Of a stretch of 64,000 bases of DNA, positions 45,973 through 58,457 are shown in pieces. A program made the translations under genes and the position numbers. Below the pieces are notes generated by a model. That model ran no database searches and was not told the DNA's origin. It saw only the letters and a list, made by a program, of their open reading frames with translations. Origin of the DNA: Botrytis cinerea B05.10 (taxonomy: Eukaryota > Ascomycota > Leotiomycetes > Helotiales > Sclerotiniaceae); the NCBI RefSeq assembly GCF_000143535.2, contig NC_037322.1:1798001-1862000 (forward strand). Reading direction: 5' to 3'. Numbering within the stretch: position 1 is the stretch's first letter; each line of letters opens with the position of its first letter.

Positions 45973-47935
45973 TTTAATCTCTCTCCCCCTTTCTCCAAAG
46001 AAAAAGAAAAAGAAGTACAATTACAATCAATACAATATCATTCAAAACCATCCCCACAACAAAACCACAACTCTAGAATTCCACTCCCACCAAATTGATT
46101 ACAGGGTATATAGGGATTGTTTGTATGGTTCGGTTCGTGTGTATGTAAAATGTGTAAGTAAGTAAGTATATCATAATGTACACTTCTTATCGGGATAGAA
46201 ATAAATGTATAGGGGGTAAACAAATATAAATACTAATGAATAGATTGTATTGAAGTGGTTGCATGTGATGCGATATGATGAGGCTGTTTGTATTTTATTG
46301 TATTAAATCGTCGGATGTGTGTGCAGGAAGGAAGATGATCGAGGAAAGGAGAAGAGGAAAGGAAAGGAAAAGTGTATATATATATATATATATGGAGAAA
46401 GAGAAAAAGAGAAAAAGAGAAAGAGGATGAGGATGATCGATTTAATTTTCTTTTCGCTGGGGAAACTTTGATATCGATATTCTATAGGATAGTATATAGT
46501 TACACAATCTATACACCATGTATACATACCATATCGGTGGCTGTGTTTTTATTATTGTGGCGGCGGATATATCGTATCGTGTTGTGTTGTGCTGTGTGTT
46601 ATTTACCTGCCTCCTTTCTTTCTCGGTATGTAGGGATATAATACAAGGATTGACTCATTTTGATTCTGTGCTCGAAATGAATGAATGAATGAATGAATGC
46701 ATTCTGCTTAATTCGCATATATGTATATATATGAGATAGGTCGTTGTATGAAGAAGTGGAAGTGGTGCATGATAGATGAGGAGTATGTAGGTACCTACGT
46801 GATATGATATGATGATACCTAGTTGATCTAGTATGTATCTAACATCTCGACAGCACACTGCAGTGTGAAAATTTGTGTGGAGGTGAGGAGGCGAGGAGGG
46901 GATGTGATTGGTTTTGATGATTTGTTGATGAATGATGAGTTTATGTATACTTGGCTCCTTGATAAAGAGAAAGAGAGAAAGAAAGAATGTTTGTTGTATC
47001 AAATGACCCTGCCCATGGGTTACTTACTGATCATTGATCATTGACCATTGACCATTGACCCCCATACTCTTACATCGCTGCCTTTCTTCACATCTTTCTC
47101 TCGCATTCATTCAATCGGAAGGGATCGCATGTATAGCCGGTGACTCGGTCTGGAAATATAGATGGGTGATGGGTGATGGGTGATTGATACTACTTTGATG
47201 GGAAGGTCCCCTTTTTACGCGTGTTTGGTACCTTGGTTTGCATTATCGATCCTGGATTGTGTGTGGAGGACATGCAATGATTGCAGGTTTTGATGTAGGT
47301 AGACGTTCTAGAGATATTCGTGTGTGGGTGTGTAAGTGTATGTAAGTGAGTGTAAGTGTACATGTATGTGTATGTATATGTATATGTGTGTTGATGCCTA
47401 GTGCGTATATCGGTTGTTGAGATGTACCTCGATGTGATCTGAAATGTGATTGGAATACTCGGAAGGCAGGTAACCTTAGCTAGTCGATAATGTGAAAATG
47501 GATTAATAAGTTAGTTCAAGCAGAGGAAGGCTATGATGTTGTGACGGTGCAATTTCCCTTTCCTATTGGTTGATGGATGTTCTTATCGTTGGCTGATTCA
47601 TCGTTATCGTTATCGGGAGAAGACGCAAAGTCAATGAATGAATGAATGAATGAACGAGAGCACTAGTTGTTAGTAGAACTGAATGCAGCATGGAGTTACT
47701 AGGTAGGAAGGCAGTAGGTATGTTCTTTACACTGACTGTGCTTTTCTATTGGATCTTGGGTTCTTGTAAGTGCAGTGGGCTTATTGCTTAATTGTTCCTA
47801 TCGACCTCCCTCATTGTGATATAGACGTGGGTACGTAGCGTCAATTGTGTAGAGAGAGAATCGTATAATTGAGATGGGCATGAGAGATGGGTATGGATCT
47901 GGTTATATCGTGTGTTCTTTACACGGAAAGACAAG

Positions 47936-47970
<35 letters not shown>

Positions 47971-49333
47971 TCATATTTATGTAGATACATGTGTATGTAC
48001 CTACCTACCTACCTACCTTACATATATGCACAAGCACAAGCACAAGCACACGCACACACACAAGTTCAAGGGCAAGAGCAAGAGCAAGAGCACCGAAAGG
48101 AGCTTCACTCCACACAGACCTCTCATTTTTCTTTCTTCACTTCAACGCTCGAGATCGCTGCTTACCTACGTGATTGTCACTAGGCTGGGCAGGTACTTTT
48201 ATTATTATTGTTTCATCATATCATCCACACCATCCATAGAGCCACACCATCCATAGAGCCACATCATCCATAGAGCCACACCACCCATCATCCATCCCAT
48301 CACCAGTGACCACCAGTGACGATATGAATCACGGATAAGGAAGGATGCGACCGACCGATGTCTCTCGCGGGAATCAACACATCTTCTTCGTATTTGCTCG
48401 TCCCCTTCGTTGGTCTCGCTGCTGTTTTGCTTGATCGCCTCAGACTTTGCACGAAAAACATGAGGAAACTCTATCGTTCCGTCCCTCCTTGTTGCGACTC
48501 TGGCTATCATCCCTCCTTGACGTGCTAGAGAAAGACTCAATCCCACACCTGCAATCACAAGGCTCAATTCTGTCGTCAAAACTACTAGTCCTGTATGTAC
48601 GGGGTCAGGACTAGGCCACTGCTCAGTCAATCAATTACAGTTCAGTCATAGTACCCACACTCATAAACCTGCATGACTCTCTTGCTCCCAGCCCCAGTCT
48701 CCATCTCGCGCTCCCTCTCTCCCTCTTAATCGCCATCGGAGCTTCAACCTCCTTGTACCACCACAACTTCCATTGTCCATTTTACTTGACAACTCGACGG
48801 CTTTCGCAATTTCTTCATCTTGTTTTCTCCCGCCCGTCGCCATATTGAGCGCAATAATTCCATCCATCCACACGCCAACCGGCTCGCAATCGGCACCAAT
48901 TGGAGCCATTCATATTCCACTCGACTCATCCATCTATCGTACGCCTTAGTGAAAGCCTTATTCGCAATCATGTCTTCTGCTTGAAATCTAGTACCCACTT
49001 CACGCATCTCCCCCCCCCTCCAACAACCACCTTCTTTCCCACTTCACTGCCTGGGAGGATACCCAATACGGACCTCCATCTCCTGGGTCCCATACTATAT
49101 CGAGAGATTGCAAAACTCTAGAACCCTCGAATATTTTACTAGATCATACTACGATGGATGCCCAAGTTATGTGGTATCGTGGAACCGCTTTATTTACCAT
49201 CTAGAATCACGATTGTTGATGTGTGAGACTTGAGTAGGAGCATTATCTTTCTGCAAATACCAGCGCATCTTGCATTTGCTGCTGAACCGACAGCGTGCTA
49301 CGATTCAACATCTACGTCAGCAATTATCATATA
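45106..49333. other. Gene-poor microsatellite-rich spacer right of the retrotransposon
   Basis: A 4.2-kb spacer with (AATA)n near 45208, (ATTC)n near 45380, (CAGAA)n near 45800-45828, (CTTT)n at about 45918-45970, (TA)n near 46376-46394 and 47936-47966, (ATGA)n near 46677-46698, (CTAC)n near 48000-48017 and a 17-bp triplicate at 48234-48284. The last about 700 bp form the atg13 promoter/leader. ORFs in it are biased and unsupported. Confidence 0.6.
48234..48284. repeat. Three tandem 17-bp units
   Basis: CCATAGAGCCACACCAT and two near-identical copies follow one another directly. Confidence 0.85.
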
Positions 49334-52300
49334 ATGCATCAACATCCTCGTCCTTCACCTAGGACGGCCTCACCAGCCTCGTCACCACAAACAAATCCAA
49401 CTCGCACAAACAACCCTAGAGAAGAAGGTCGATCTGCCCATTCGAGAACACTATCAGATATGCCACATTATCAAGAAGCAGACGATGCAGGTGGAGATGG
49501 TGGATCCATGGTTGCTACTGGCCCAAGTCGAGAAGCGGTCAAGAGAATGGATCAAATCATTTCAGTCAGTGATGCTCAATCATCATACATGCCCGACCTC
49601 GATTCGAAACGAAGCTAACCTGCACTCTGTAGAATTTCCACACGAAAGCTGCAATCATCTTACTAGGATCAAGAGTAGGACTTCCTGTAGTCCTCAACAG
49701 AGATGGGACCGTGAAAGTGAGCAAATGGGTATGTCCTCTCCCTCTCTCTCTCTCACTCTCTGCCTTCGCCGCTGTCACCAACTAACGGTTCCTGCCAATA
49801 GTTTCAAATCGAAACCGATGATACCGATGCATACCGAGATGAACTCAACACATGGCGTACGTGCGGTGGCTTCCAAAACCGACCACCACCACTTATAATA
49901 GAAACATACATCGATACTTCCCACTTGACGAAAAGTCAAAGGTTGGTTATCGTAGATGATTTGGGAAAGCGATGGGATGCTTTGGATGCTCTGAGTGATT
50001 CTAGTAGTTCCGATGATGAACGTAGCGAAGTCATACTAGAACGTTGGAGAGTTGAGCTCGGAGATATTCCTGGAGAGCAGCCCAATAATTTTGCTCCTAC
50101 CCTACCCCTTCTCTACAAACAGTGTGTTGTTTTCTTTCGCGCATTGTATTCAGCATCCAAATTATTGCCGGCCCAGAAATTCAAAAAGAACATTGGAAAG
50201 AGTGGAGCGCCAACAAATTCATTGATTGTTAATTGTCGTATCACAACCGGTAATACTCAACCACGTCGAATCGATGGCCTTAAGCAACCTATATTCGACC
50301 ACAGTGGTCCAGTTACCTCGACGCATAACCTTGGAACCACTGAAACTCCAGCCGGTCCTATTTTCGCCGAAGTAACATATCGAAATGATTGTAACTTTCG
50401 TGTTGATGATTCTGAATCTCTTCTCAGCTCTCGATTCATGGGTGCCGACGAACATTTCTTCACTCCTTCATTGGCCGCGAGAGGTGATTTAAGTCGTCGA
50501 AGGTCAACGAAGCAGCCTGAAATTGGCTCACTTCCAGCACACAAACAACTTACAGATGATTCGGGTCCAATTCAAACATATGGAAGTTTATCAACATTCC
50601 ATGGAAACGCTCCTCCAAGAGGCTCGAGTCCAATATCCGCCTTGAGAGCTCAGAGACCCATAGGATCAGACACAAGTTCCCCGCCGATGGGATCGTTACC
50701 ACAATCACGACCATTACTCGCATCGAAAGGTTCTATAAAGTCATTGGAAGGTATCGCGATGGCGAGAAGACCATCATTGTCGTTTCAACCATTCAAAGCC
50801 GGTTCACTATCTTCTTCCCCCAGCCGTGCCACTTATGCTGGTGAGACTTTACCTGCATCTCCAGGATCCTTACCGAGAGCATCGGGAATTAGTGCACTTG
50901 CACAAGCAAGAAACCGTTCATCTCTCATAGCTGGAATGCCAGCTACTTTGAGAGGTGGCCCAATGGCCGCAGATAATGTTGTCCCGACATCAGTCTCGAG
51001 CTCACCAAAACCTGCTCCCATTCGATACAGCAGTAGTTTTAGTCATCGTCGTGGCAGATCATCTTATGGAGGGGCTAGTAAAACGGTAGAAGATGATCAA
51101 GGTAGCAGTGGTAAACAAAGCCTCTCATCTTCTGTGCAGCCAGGCTCTGGAATCCTTGCAGAAGCGGGAACAGGTGGTAGTTCTGGATCTTTACAAACCG
51201 ATGATGACAACATATCAGACTTTTTGAAACTTTTGGAGAGTAAGAAAACTTTGCAAAGTTTCGAGCCTTCAGGAGAAGCATCGAAGAAGAGAGCCACTGC
51301 ACAATTATCCCGATTTCAATCAATGCGCGATTCACATAATGCTTTAACAGATTCCATGGCTTCATCAACAATGCTACAAAGATCATCAAGTTCTTCGAGT
51401 CGACAATTATCCAGTGTACCTCCTATGGTTGCTGCTACCTCAATTTCGGCAGGATCATCCCCTGGTAAACCCATCTCACCACACACACCTCATACTCCCG
51501 CCATTCCTTCACGATTAAGCGCAAATTCAATAGCTGAGTATGATCAACCACGAAGACCAAGTCGACGAAGTAGGACTTCCGAGGCAAGATTAGATGATGT
51601 GGAAGATGATGATCTCCCAAATGATGCTGGAACAAATGCTATTGATATTCCTACCTCACCTAGACCATATTACCCTCACGCTCGAAGGTCAAGTTCTGTT
51701 GCCCAACAACATAGATCCTTGGCAATTGATGAAGAGTTGGGTGATCTTCCATTTGGGGTGCATAGAAGTATAAGCTTAGGAGCCGATGATCGCGAGCCAC
51801 CAAGTTTAAGTACCCTTTTGAATATTGGGCAAGCATCTGAAGAGGTAGAATCACCAACTGGACAATCTTCATCCCAACTTCAACCTGCTCCTCGAATTTC
51901 CGAAGGTACTACAGCCATGTCTCGTCAAACTTCATCGTCTCTGGAAGCTCATGATTCAGATGTTCCTCAACCTTCTCGATTTGGTGGTCCAGGTTCTGCA
52001 AATTCACCATACCGACCACGTATTGGTAAAACTGGCGGACGTGGAGTCACTCCACCACAAACCGGCTCTTTCTCTAGCCTCTTAGTAGACAGAGGAAGTG
52101 GAAGTGGTAGCGAACGAGCCAGTGGTGGCAGATATAGTTTTAGCAGGGGTCAATATGAACCAGATGATGAGCCATTACTCTTTGATATGAGTGAGATTGG
52201 ACGAGATCGAAGAAGCATCGACGAAGCTAGAGGATACGAAGCAAGTAGAGGAGGTGATTCTGGCTCAAGTAGTCGAAGAGGTAGTCGATGGGGTCGGTAA
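49334..52300 (+). CDS. atg13: Autophagy-related protein 13 (Atg1 kinase complex)
   Basis: Atg13 is the TOR-controlled scaffold that activates the Atg1 kinase with Atg17 at the pre-autophagosomal site. The exons 49334-49564, 49633-49728 and 49802-52300, all phase 0, give 941 aa. The N-terminal HORMA domain (about residues 78-300) shows NFHTKAAIILLGSR, KVSKWFQIETDDTDAYRDEL, WRTC and PPPLIIETYIDTSHL, which are characteristic of Atg13. The remaining about 640 residues are Ser-rich and disordered, as is usual; this part carries the phosphorylation and Atg1/Atg17-binding segments. The ATG at 49334 gives a Pro/Ser-rich leader typical of filamentous fungi; the open frame upstream has no other support. 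Confidence 0.95.
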
Positions 52301-53754
52301 TTCATTTCAACATACGAAGCGAATATGGAGACCGGATGCTCCAACAAATTACGTTTCGAATTATTGATGCATGATACGTCATTTACGATACGATTATAAG
52401 ATATGTTGTATAGTTTGGAGACACATAGCGAAGTGCGCGTTGATTTTTATTTATTTTTATAATCATCGGATGGAGTTGAAGGTTTATTGAATCCTTTCCA
52501 TCACAATTGTTTTTTATCGGATTGATCCTTCACAGGATGTCAAATGAGCACATTTGATCTTCTCTTTTGCTTTTTTTGGCGCATCTCGTCTTGTATTTAT
52601 TTATTTATCCTGAGAGGTGCTTTGGGAACAAGGGGAGGATGGGTCATAAATTGAATGGATGGATAGGTAGTTTAGTGCGCATGGTTGGATTTGATACCTT
52701 GGTGTTCTTAAGAGTTGATGGATAGGTATGGGAGGGTGGTCAATGGATATGGAGTGTGTAGGGCCCTTGAGGAATACATATTATCAATTAACCACCTACA
52801 TATATCTATATTATGAAGAAAGACACTCTACTCTACTTTTACCCGAGTTCTCTCTAGAAAATTAAAAAGATGATAATTTTGATGACGACATTTTCTACGA
52901 CGTGTTGCTCATCTGAATTTTGTGTATGTGAGGAAATATCCTAGAAGGTCACTTGACTTATTACTACGTCTAGTTAGATGATTAAGAACTGAGCTGACTG
53001 GACTGAACTGGACTGTACCTGTAACATATCCTCGGTCGCTCGGTCGGTTCGGCTCGGCGGACATGGATGAGTGGGTCATTGGGATGGATGGATTGGATGG
53101 ATACGTGAGCTTTCCCCGCATTTTGGTGGGATGTTTGTTACGTAGTTGGGGGGAGGGGGGAAGAGACGTCATGACTTGTGGTGTGGTATGGTGCGTTGTG
53201 TTATGTATGTATGTATATGTAGGTATATGTATGGATACGTGGTGGGATTGAGTTGTTCTGTTTTGAGTTTACCTTTTGGACTTTGGATTTTGCAGACTTG
53301 AGTTTTATGAAGATTTGTGTGAAGATTTGTGTGAGGATTAAGGAATCAAGTGAGGGATAAGAGGATAGGGATAAATAAGTAAGGGATAAGAGAGGATAGG
53401 GATAGGGATTGAACATTCCTGAGGGATCGAGAGAAGACAGGGAAAAAGACACGAGGAGATAGACGGAGGAAACGAAACGGAACGAGAGGAACGAGAGGAA
53501 TAGGAAGAAGGGTAAGGATAGGAAGAGGGATAAGGATAAGAGATCGTACGAAGCAAAGGAACGAGGAAAGTTACAAGACAAGATTACACGAACGAAAGAC
53601 ACGGATAGGGAAACCGAATACCAACGAGTCCACGGACGGAGGAAAGAATCGAGTAAACGCACCAGATAACAGGATAGGATAGGATAGGATAGGATAGGAT
53701 AGGATAGGATAGGAATTGGCACGAAAGAGATAGAGAGATAGAGAGAAAGCAAAG
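52301..53754. other. Intergenic: atg13 3' flank and transhydrogenase promoter/leader
   Basis: A 1.45-kb spacer. The part before the next ATG is purine-rich, with GGGATA-type runs near 53350-53410 and (GGATA)n at about 53672-53713. A long minus-strand ORF at 53201-53752 is a by-product of this bias. Confidence 0.6.
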
Positions 53755-56293
53755 ATGTCGGCGATACGCGTTGCTCCTACGGTTAGTGGGTTATTTTTCT
53801 TTTTTCTTTCTTTTCTTTTCTTTTCTTTCTGGGTTTTGGGATGAGATGGTGGGAGGGTAAGGGTTATTTGGGTGAGAGGATGAGAGTGAAGGGGTGAGAG
53901 GGTGAGGGGTTTGTATGGGGTGATAGAGTTGTATGTTTCCATAGTGTGGATTGAGAATGAGAGAATTATATGGGGGTACTGGTGCAGGGCAGATTGATAG
54001 AGGAAATGGGTAGATGGGCAGATTGGCAGATGAGAGAAGAGAAAATTCGAGCGCAGCGAGGTCTGGGGGTTTGGGGGCTTGCCCCCATGATCATCGAATG
54101 GAGTGAACAGGTGGCGGAGGGAAGGAGGGAATCTCTCATTTGCATTATATTTCATCTACAAACAAGCAAACAAACAGACCATACTAACACACTCTCTTGC
54201 AGAAAGCCGCTCGAGCCATGAGCCTCCTTCGCACAATCCAATACACACACCCACCCAGCTGCCCTTGCCACAACAATCCCTCACACCACCACCACCACCC
54301 CAGCACCTCTCTCCTCTCGCAAACCAAACGCAATCTCCAGCGCAACTACGCCACGCCTATGGATCCCACGCGCGAAAAAGAATATGCGTTTGAGATGGCG
54401 GCTTCGTCGATACGCTTTGGACCCGGGGTGACGAGGGAGGTGGGTATGGATTTTAAAAATTTGGGGAGTAAGAGGGTGCTGGTTGTGACGGATAAGGTGG
54501 TTAGGGAGTTGGAGGCCATGAGACAGGTTAGGGAGGGCTTGGGGAGGGAGGGGGTGGAGTTTGAGGTTTTTGAGGGGACCAGGGTGGAGCCGAAGGATAC
54601 GAGGTTTGTTGGTTTTTCTTTTGGGTTTTGAGTTTTGAGTTTTGAGTTTTGGGGGGAGGGAGGGCGAAGGGGTGCTTGGAGGGGTTTGTGATGCTGGGGA
54701 TTATTTTCCTTTTGACTTTCTTCCCATGGATGGTCTGGTTGCTCTTTAGTGAGTGTGGTGGAAGATGAAGAGAAATGCATTGCTTCAAGTGGAGCAACCA
54801 TGTGAATCTCAGAAACGTGATGGAATTCCTGCATCTTTTGTTATTCCAAATAGATACATTTTCTAACAGATGAACAGTATCAAAGAAGCAATTCAATTCT
54901 CCAAGAATTATCAACCAGATGCTTTTCTAGCAGTGGGTGGTGGCTCAGTCATCGATACTGCTAAGCTCATGAATCTGTATACCTGTTATCCAGATGCCGA
55001 CTTCATGGATTTTGTAAATGCACCACTTGGCAAAGGTAGACCCATAGATAAAACCCTCTTACCTCTCATCGCCGTTCCCACCACCGCTGGAACCGGCTCC
55101 GAAACAACCGGCACTGCAATCTTCGATCTCGTCTCCCATAAAGCTAAAACGGGCATTGCGCACAGAAATCTCAAACCCCTTCTCGGTATATGCGATCCTC
55201 TCAATACGCGCACCATGCCTTCTGCTGTACATGCTAGCTCGGGATTAGATGTGCTCTGTCATAGCTTGGAGAGTTGGACTGCCATTCCTTATTATGAGAG
55301 GACCCCCAGACCCCAAAATCCTATCATGCGACCGGCGTATCAGGGCGCAAATCCGATTAGTGATATTTTTTCCCTGCAGGCGTTGAAGAGTACGGCGAAG
55401 TATCTTCCGAGGGCTACGAAGGATCCTGAGGATTATGAGGCTCAGAGTCAGATGTTGTTGGCGGCTACGTTGGCGGGGGTGGGGTTTGGAAATGCGGGGG
55501 TTCATTTGTGTCATGGTATGTTGTTTTTTTTATTTCTCTTTTTTTTTTTTTTTGGCTTGGTTGAATTTGGTAGTTGAGATTGGTTTTTGAGTGTGTTGTA
55601 TAAGCTAGATTGTGGTCTAGAGGGAAGGGTTTTGAGTGTTGAAGTTTCTTCGATTGTTGAGTTTATTCGGAAGAATAGACTTGATGAGATGATCAAGCTT
55701 GGGGTATTGAGAAAGCCTTCAAGCTTGAAGTATTTCGGCTTTGACTATAGTATGGAATGTTTGACATACTATATATATGACTTTAGAGTTATATTAGTGT
55801 TCACCAACACCAAATTGATTAGCAGTATTATATTTTCCTCCCAAACCATATACTAACACACCCAGGAATGTCCTACCCCATATCCGGCCAAAACCCAGGC
55901 TATACGCATCCCGGCTACGTAACCCAAACGCCCATCATTCCGCACGGAGTATCGGTCGCCGTTTCCGCGCCCGCCGTCTTCCGCTTCACCGGCGCCTCGA
56001 ACCCAGAACGTCATCTCCAAGCAGCTGAATGCTTTGGTGTGGATATCTCGAATGTGAAGAAGGAGAGTGCGGGCGCGGTGTTGGCGGAAGCGTTGGAGAA
56101 GTTTTTGGAGGAATTGGGCGATCAGCCTAAGGGCTTGAAGGATTTGGGGTTCAAGAGGGAACATATTGATGGGTTAGTTGAGGGGACGTTGCCGCAGAAG
56201 AGGGTTTTGATGCTAGCGCCGAATTTGGCGGAGGAGGTGGGCGAGGAGAGAGAACAGTTGAGAAGGCTTTTTGAGGATGCTATGGGTGATTGA
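53755..56293 (+). CDS. Mitochondrial hydroxyacid-oxoacid transhydrogenase (iron-type ADH, ADHFE1 homologue)
   Basis: Predicted to oxidise 4-hydroxybutyrate with reduction of 2-oxoglutarate in mitochondria. The exons 53755-53781, 54203-54603, 54878-55515 and 55866-56293 join to 497 aa. The N-terminus is basic and ends in RNYAT, a typical presequence cleavage context. Conserved blocks are YAFEMAASSIRFGPGVTREV, the nucleotide-binding AVGGGSVIDTAK (about residue 163), TTAGTGSETTG, the metal-site segments GLDVLCHSLE (about 267) and GVHLCHGMSYPISG (about 351), and PHGVSVAV. Splice choices were set by matching the ADHFE1 pattern. The introns are 421, 274 and 350 nt, several times longer than elsewhere in the window. 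Confidence 0.92.
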
Positions 56294-58083
56294 TTGTGGT
56301 TTGGGGGTGTGGGGGAGTTGTTTGTTTGTTTGTTTGGGGGGAGACGAGAGGGGGGATGGTGGTTTTCTTTCTGCGTGTGTGTGTGTGTGTGTGTGTTTGT
56401 GTCTGTATGTCTGTACTGTATTGTATTGTACACATTTGATTATGATTATTCAAGCCATTATGAAATTTACATTGACATTTATATTGTCATGAACATGGTT
56501 ACGATTCGATTCGATTCTATACCTTACCTTACCTTATCTTACCTACCTTGAGTCTACAAACTGCCAAGAAGACTGACTTAATGAGGTTCGGAGTTGGAGT
56601 TGGAGCTTGAGTTTTGAGCTTGAATTCTGTTGATTCTGCATAATGGATAATGGACTTTGCTGTTGTTGTTATTGCAGAAAAGGAGAGGAGAGGAGAGGAG
56701 AGGAGAGGAGAGGAAAGGAAAGGGGCGTAGGGATTCGAATGAAGATTGAGAATGGGGGATTGGAGATTGGAGATTGGAGATTAGATATTGGAGATTAGGA
56801 TTAGAAGAATTATCTTTCTTACTTATATGTAATGTTTGATGTTTGAAGTTTGATGTTTGATGTTTGGATTTGGATGTGTTTAATTTATTTTAATTTAATT
56901 TTATTTTTTTTCTTCTTTTTTTTATATATATATCTTTTTTTTAAAGAAGAGGAAGAGATGAAAAGAGAGAAAGAGATATTAGAAGTTAAGAAATAATAGG
57001 ATGAGGATTTGTTTATTTATCTATCTATCTATCTAGCTAGCTAGGTAGCTATTTATTGGTTTATTGGGTTTTGATAGATTCACTTTACTGGTTTTCTGGG
57101 GTTCTTTCCGGGGGGGGGGGGTTTTTTGGAGGATAAAATGGTATTATTTGTTTACTGGGATAATAATTAGCGGGATGATTTTTTCTGGCTGTCTGTCTGA
57201 CTGACTAGTTATTTATCGATTTGTTTGTTTGGCTGGTTATTTGGCTGGTTATTTGTCTGTCTTTCTGGTTCTGGTTCTGGTCCTGGTTGGAGGAATAGAG
57301 GGATAGAGGGATAGGCATAGATAGAGGTATAGATAGAGAGAAGGGATGGGGAGATAGATGGAATAAATGAAGGATTGGAGGGATAGAGATGGAGGGAAGG
57401 GAAGAGAGGGAAGAGAAGGAAGAGAATCTTAAATTATATTGGATATGGGTTGGATATGGGTTGTTATATTGCGTTTGAATCATGTTGGATTTGGGTTGTT
57501 GATTAGAATGTGAATATAAATTTGAAATGGGTTACTGTTTGTTTGAGAAATTATCCATGAGATTTTTTTAATCTGATTTAGTTCTTCACATTTTTGTAAT
57601 CTCTCTCTGGTTTTGCGTGAGATGGAAATCGACTCGAGACTCGACTTGGTCCGACTTCATTTGATCCAACTTCATTTGACCATTTGACAATCTGATTGAC
57701 CGACAGACAGAACAATTTTTTCTTCACACTCACACATACTTTCACAATTTATTTACTTACCTTTGTATTTACCTTTTTGTGGATTCTTTTTTTCTAATTT
57801 TGAACTAAAGATTGAGATTAGAAATTGATTGTACGTATGGTTAACTTGATTCCATCCGACTTCACTTCTTTACAATACACTACACTCACTTCTTCGAATT
57901 CACTGCGAATTCACTTCTTAATTTCTCATCTTCTTCACACAAATTTACTTACTTCTTTCAATTCGGACCGACCGACGACCGATCAACGAGTTGATTTTTC
58001 ACTTTCATCGACTGTCTATCTTTCGGGGTGTTTGTGTACATTGGATTGAAAGAACTTTAAACTTTTGAGTTTTTCTTTTGACA

Positions 58084-58119
<36 letters not shown>

Positions 58120-58457
58120 CTTGTATCTACCTTTGGGTGAGGAATTTGTGGTTTGTGGTTCGAGAGACATTGAAGATTGTGTTCAAGAAGATTAAGAAAG
58201 ACTTGGATGAAAGAACTGGAGAATTGGATGAAAATAGTCTGGTTTATCTGATAACTATCCAGTTGTTGATTGGATTCATTGGACTTGTTGAGCTTTTGTT
58301 TATTGGGAGAGTTGGGAAGAGAAGATTCAAGGAGAAGAAGAGAGGTTCTTCGGAGGTCTTTTGAACAACGTCAACGTCAACTATCGAACAACTATCTTTC
58401 AAGTTTCGACTATCAATCAACTTCCAACGACAAACCTTCATCTCAATAACCCATCAA
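56294..58457. other. C-poor low-complexity spacer and 5' leader of the next gene
   Basis: A 2.2-kb spacer with (GT)n near 56376-56398, (GGAGA)n near 56682-56713, GGAGATT repeats near 56757-56800, (CTAT)n near 57020 and (AG)n at about 58087-58117. The plus strand is C-poor up to about 57480. No gene was supported. Confidence 0.6.

Noticed and set aside
48205..48630. 141-codon minus-strand ORF upstream of atg13
   Set aside because: C-terminal half is the complement of the 17-bp repeat; no recognisable domain.
53201..54155. Two overlapping minus-strand ORFs near the transhydrogenase 5' end
   Set aside because: They read the complement of purine repeats (GGATA, GGGAT) and overlap the supported first exon and intron.
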